A DNA stretch of 32,105 nt, from positions 66,345,071 through 66,377,175 of the forward strand of contig CM044496.1 in assembly GCA_024364805.1 (NCBI GenBank), in the 5' to 3' direction. This document shows, one piece after another, positions 29,850 to 32,105 of this stretch; the first letter of the stretch is position 1; each line of letters opens with the position of its first letter. Below the pieces are notes generated by a model that was given only the letters and a program-made list of their open reading frames with translations, did not search any database and was not told the DNA's origin. The translations under genes and the position numbers were made by a program. Source of the stretch: Euprymna scolopes. Lineage: Eukaryota > Mollusca > Cephalopoda > Sepiida > Sepiolidae.

Positions 29850-30320
29850 TCTAAGACAAAAGAGATGGATAAGAACTCAGATATGGTGAAAATATATTTA
29901 GATTGTGAGATTATTTGGGTTGCTCAGAAGTTCTGTTATTTTGGTGATACCAAGGAAGCATAGAAAAGAGCTAGTGCTAATGTGATTACCAGAGATAGCA
30001 GCTACTGGAGAATGTCAAGGGAACCTATTATTACTAACCAGTATAGCATTATCACTATTACCAAGAATCTATCAGGCATGTGATGATATATGGAAGTCAA
30101 ACCGAACCAGTGAGGGTTGAAGACATACATTAGATGATATATGAGAATTGATGTGTAGTGTGAATTTGTAAGACAAACTAAGGTCTGAGGACTTGAGAAG
30201 ATTAAATCTGAACAATATAAACAGATGCATGCAGTATGAAAAGAATGAAAGAGTTCTTGGGTTAGCTGCAGAACAGGGAGCAGGAGAAAGCCAAGGAAAA
30301 TATGATAAAGATGGAATTGT
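29850..30320 (+). mobile_element. LINE family C, degraded C-terminal region
   Basis: The segment reads WVAQKFCYFGDTKEA around 29917-29965, corresponding to the VVEKFCYLGD motif after the RT of a common LINE type. It is followed in shifting frames by VITRDSSYW, YGSQTEPVRVEDI (usual YGSETW..), GLEDLRRLNLNNI, MQYEKNE and SWVSCRTGSRRKPRK. Several stops and frameshifts show an old copy. It ends next to an antisense SINE S. Confidence 0.6.
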
Positions 30321-30325
30321 ATTAT

Positions 30326-30640
30326 TTGCATTATTCTAACTACTGTTCTCATCTTGAGTATTTCGTATGATGCCATCTCCAACCTTCTTCAGATGTATCT
30401 TGTTGCACTCTAAAATCTGCCAAGAATATCAAACAGAACCCTTTATTTAATTCACGGGGTAGTATGCTCTCATTCCAGCAGCCATAACCAAGTAGAAGTT
30501 TTCAGAAATTCACAATTGTATTCTTTGTGTCACCTGCATTGAGGATTGAACCTTCAATCTATAGAAAAGTGTTACTTACCACTGAATTTTATCTAGTACT
30601 TTATTATACCACAAGTCCTTGCAGACAATTCTAATAGGAA
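30326..30640 (-). mobile_element. tRNA-derived SINE (family S), near full length
   Basis: Antisense order: 3' domain (ctaactactgttctcatcttgag..caaccttcttcagatgtatcttgttgcactc), body (aatcaaacagaaccctttatttaattcacggggtag..cacaattgtattcttt), tRNA head (tgcattgaggattgaacc as box B complement, then accacaagtccttgca). The box A complement (tactttattataccacaag) is mutated. No inverted 3' domain follows its head. The 126-codon minus-strand frame 30002-30382 only partly overlaps it and is chance. Confidence 0.8.
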
Positions 30641-30660
30641 TTTTAACGGCCTTAAACCTA

Positions 30661-30956
30661 TTTTTTTTTTTTTTTTTTTTTTTTTACAAGGGAGTCACCA
30701 CTGAAGGCCAATTGAGGATAAGGATTAATGAATGTAAGGTAGTAGTGTAGTAATCGTTAATGGTGTAAATTGGGTAGAATTTGATTATTTAAGGCAATGG
30801 CTTAACAAGCACTTGTTTATATTGAACCTGAGGGCTCCCATATTGTGATCAGATGGGAAATAGACCAATAGAACAGTATTCCACATGCAGACAGTTCTAG
30901 GAAAGAAGCTTTGTTCATGGAATTTTTGTTTAGATTTACGCACAGATAGATGTACA
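30661..30956 (-). mobile_element. LINE family B, 3' end fragment
   Basis: The poly(A) appears as the T run 30661-30686. The 3' UTR complement (aagggagtcaccactgaaggccaattgaggataaggatta) is followed by the C-terminal frame (KSKQKFHEQSFFPRTVCMW in 30785-30973), with R.ARLWN mutated to TVCMWN. It is 5' truncated and moderately diverged. Confidence 0.85.
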
Positions 30957-32084
30957 ATCTTACTACTTATCACGATAAATCTCTACTTACTACTATATAT
31001 TATAGACATTTTTTTAAAATGGTGACCTTATACATCATTTATAATTAATGGTGCCAATATTGTATTAAATTCTATACTAGGTCTGCTTAGTAGATGATTG
31101 TCATACAACATGTGCTTCATCTTTGAGTTACCTAATTCTCCACTATCAGCATTTAAAAACTGACATTAAACTGATGATTCCATGTCTACACAAGAAATAA
31201 TTACTTTGCCACTTAAAATTTTCTTAAGAGATATTAAATTCAATTCTACAATCAGTTAAATTATAACGTTGCTCATTAAAATTTATCAGCAGTGTCCACG
31301 TTCCTCCATAAGAGCTTTTGTCCACGATGCTTCATTTTAAAATCATATTTTCATCATTAAAATGTGTCGATTGAATGAAGGTAGCTTAAAAATATTCGTT
31401 CTTGTTTTCTAAAAACAGCGCTTGAACATCTAATGGCTAATGAGAATTTTCATCTAAAAACATAAAATAAGGACAATCCTCTTCCATTTCACTGACATTA
31501 ATAGCTTTTAACAAAAAGGTACATAATTAAATGTATTTAGTCAGTCATGCGAGTCAAATATTCATATTTATTCTAATAGATATATTTATTCCTGATATTA
31601 TAATTTTGATTAGTCATGAATAAAGAATGGCAGAAGAGCTTTTATGCTAACACCCAGTAGTCCTCATACCGTAACTCATAACACCGGAAAAAGAAAATTA
31701 TGTCAAAGACAATTTTTCAAGATCCACATTGGACTATGCATATATAAAAGAAGGAGAGCAGTAAAGAAAGGGAGCAAGAGATATATTAATTATTTAGTTT
31801 AAGTTTTATTTCTTTGGTAATTTAGGAAAATTAAGACAGTGCGGAGCCTGTTAGTAATAAAACATTAAACAATTTTTAAAATAAATTATTATATTATTTA
31901 CAACCTCAAGAAAAAACGTTTACTGTTGACATTTTATATTATTTCCAAATTCATATGAGGTAACAAAGTCTGAGTGATTGTCTGATTTGTTATTTGCTTC
32001 CTTGCTTCACCTAATCAGTTGAAATGGTTTTGTCTCAGGGAGGGCTAGAAAAACAGAACATGTTCTACAAGATGGAAATGTGAT
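30957..32084. other. AT-rich stretch, no gene seen
   Basis: No coding region, repeat copy or strong structure was recognised. Confidence 0.4.
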
Positions 32085-32105
32085 TATATATATATATATA
32101 TATAT
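32085..32105. repeat. (TA)n microsatellite at window edge
   Basis: About ten TA units continuing off the right edge. Confidence 0.9.

Noticed and set aside
30002-30382. 126-codon minus-strand open frame
   Set aside because: It is antisense to a degraded LINE C fragment and runs into SINE sequence, with no domain.

Overview
The window is an AT-rich, intron- and repeat-dominated stretch of an animal nuclear genome. No complete host protein gene, rRNA array or tRNA gene is visible. It contains many 5'-truncated non-LTR retrotransposons with poly(A) tails, at least two tRNA-derived SINE families, mariner-type MITEs, foldback palindromes and simple repeats. This mix, with octopus-like tRNA SINEs and several LINE families, suggests a mollusc, most likely a coleoid cephalopod. 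That placement is inference from general familiarity, not a database result. There is one 60-base assembly gap (11141-11200).

Layout. 1-3720: a 30-bp minisatellite, a near-perfect 275-bp palindrome, a possible small exon (1442-1596) and degraded repeats. 3725-9660: a cluster of one tRNA-SINE family, mostly as inverted (foldback) composites. Interspersed are a LINE 3' fragment, a possible terminal exon on the minus strand (6204-6422), a foldback element and a complete 367-bp mariner-like MITE. 9660-14380: mostly unassigned AT-rich DNA with dispersed-repeat pairs, a short inverted repeat and a second SINE family. 14382-18166: two head-to-head copies of one LINE family (family A); the larger keeps part of the endonuclease, all central reverse-transcriptase motifs and the C-terminal domain. 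18167-25536: a polypurine tract, a 5S-rRNA-derived SINE candidate, two more family A copies, a second MITE and a minus-strand LINE of a related family (family B) with about 297 open codons. 25537-32105: AT-rich DNA with a TA-interrupted composite SINE, fragments of a third LINE family (C), a dispersed repeat with a CCCGG-type end, another SINE and another family B fragment.

The elements do not form a pathway. LINE families A and B would have encoded endonuclease/reverse transcriptase, and SINEs are mobilised in trans by such enzymes. The most unusual signal is that one SINE family recurs as [inverted 3' domain]-[tRNA-like head]-[body]-[3' domain]. At three loci the inverted part ends at the same internal point, as if it were a self-complementary SINE form with its own terminal inverted repeats. 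A second notable signal is the 5S-rRNA-like head joined to a repeated body at 20242-20523.
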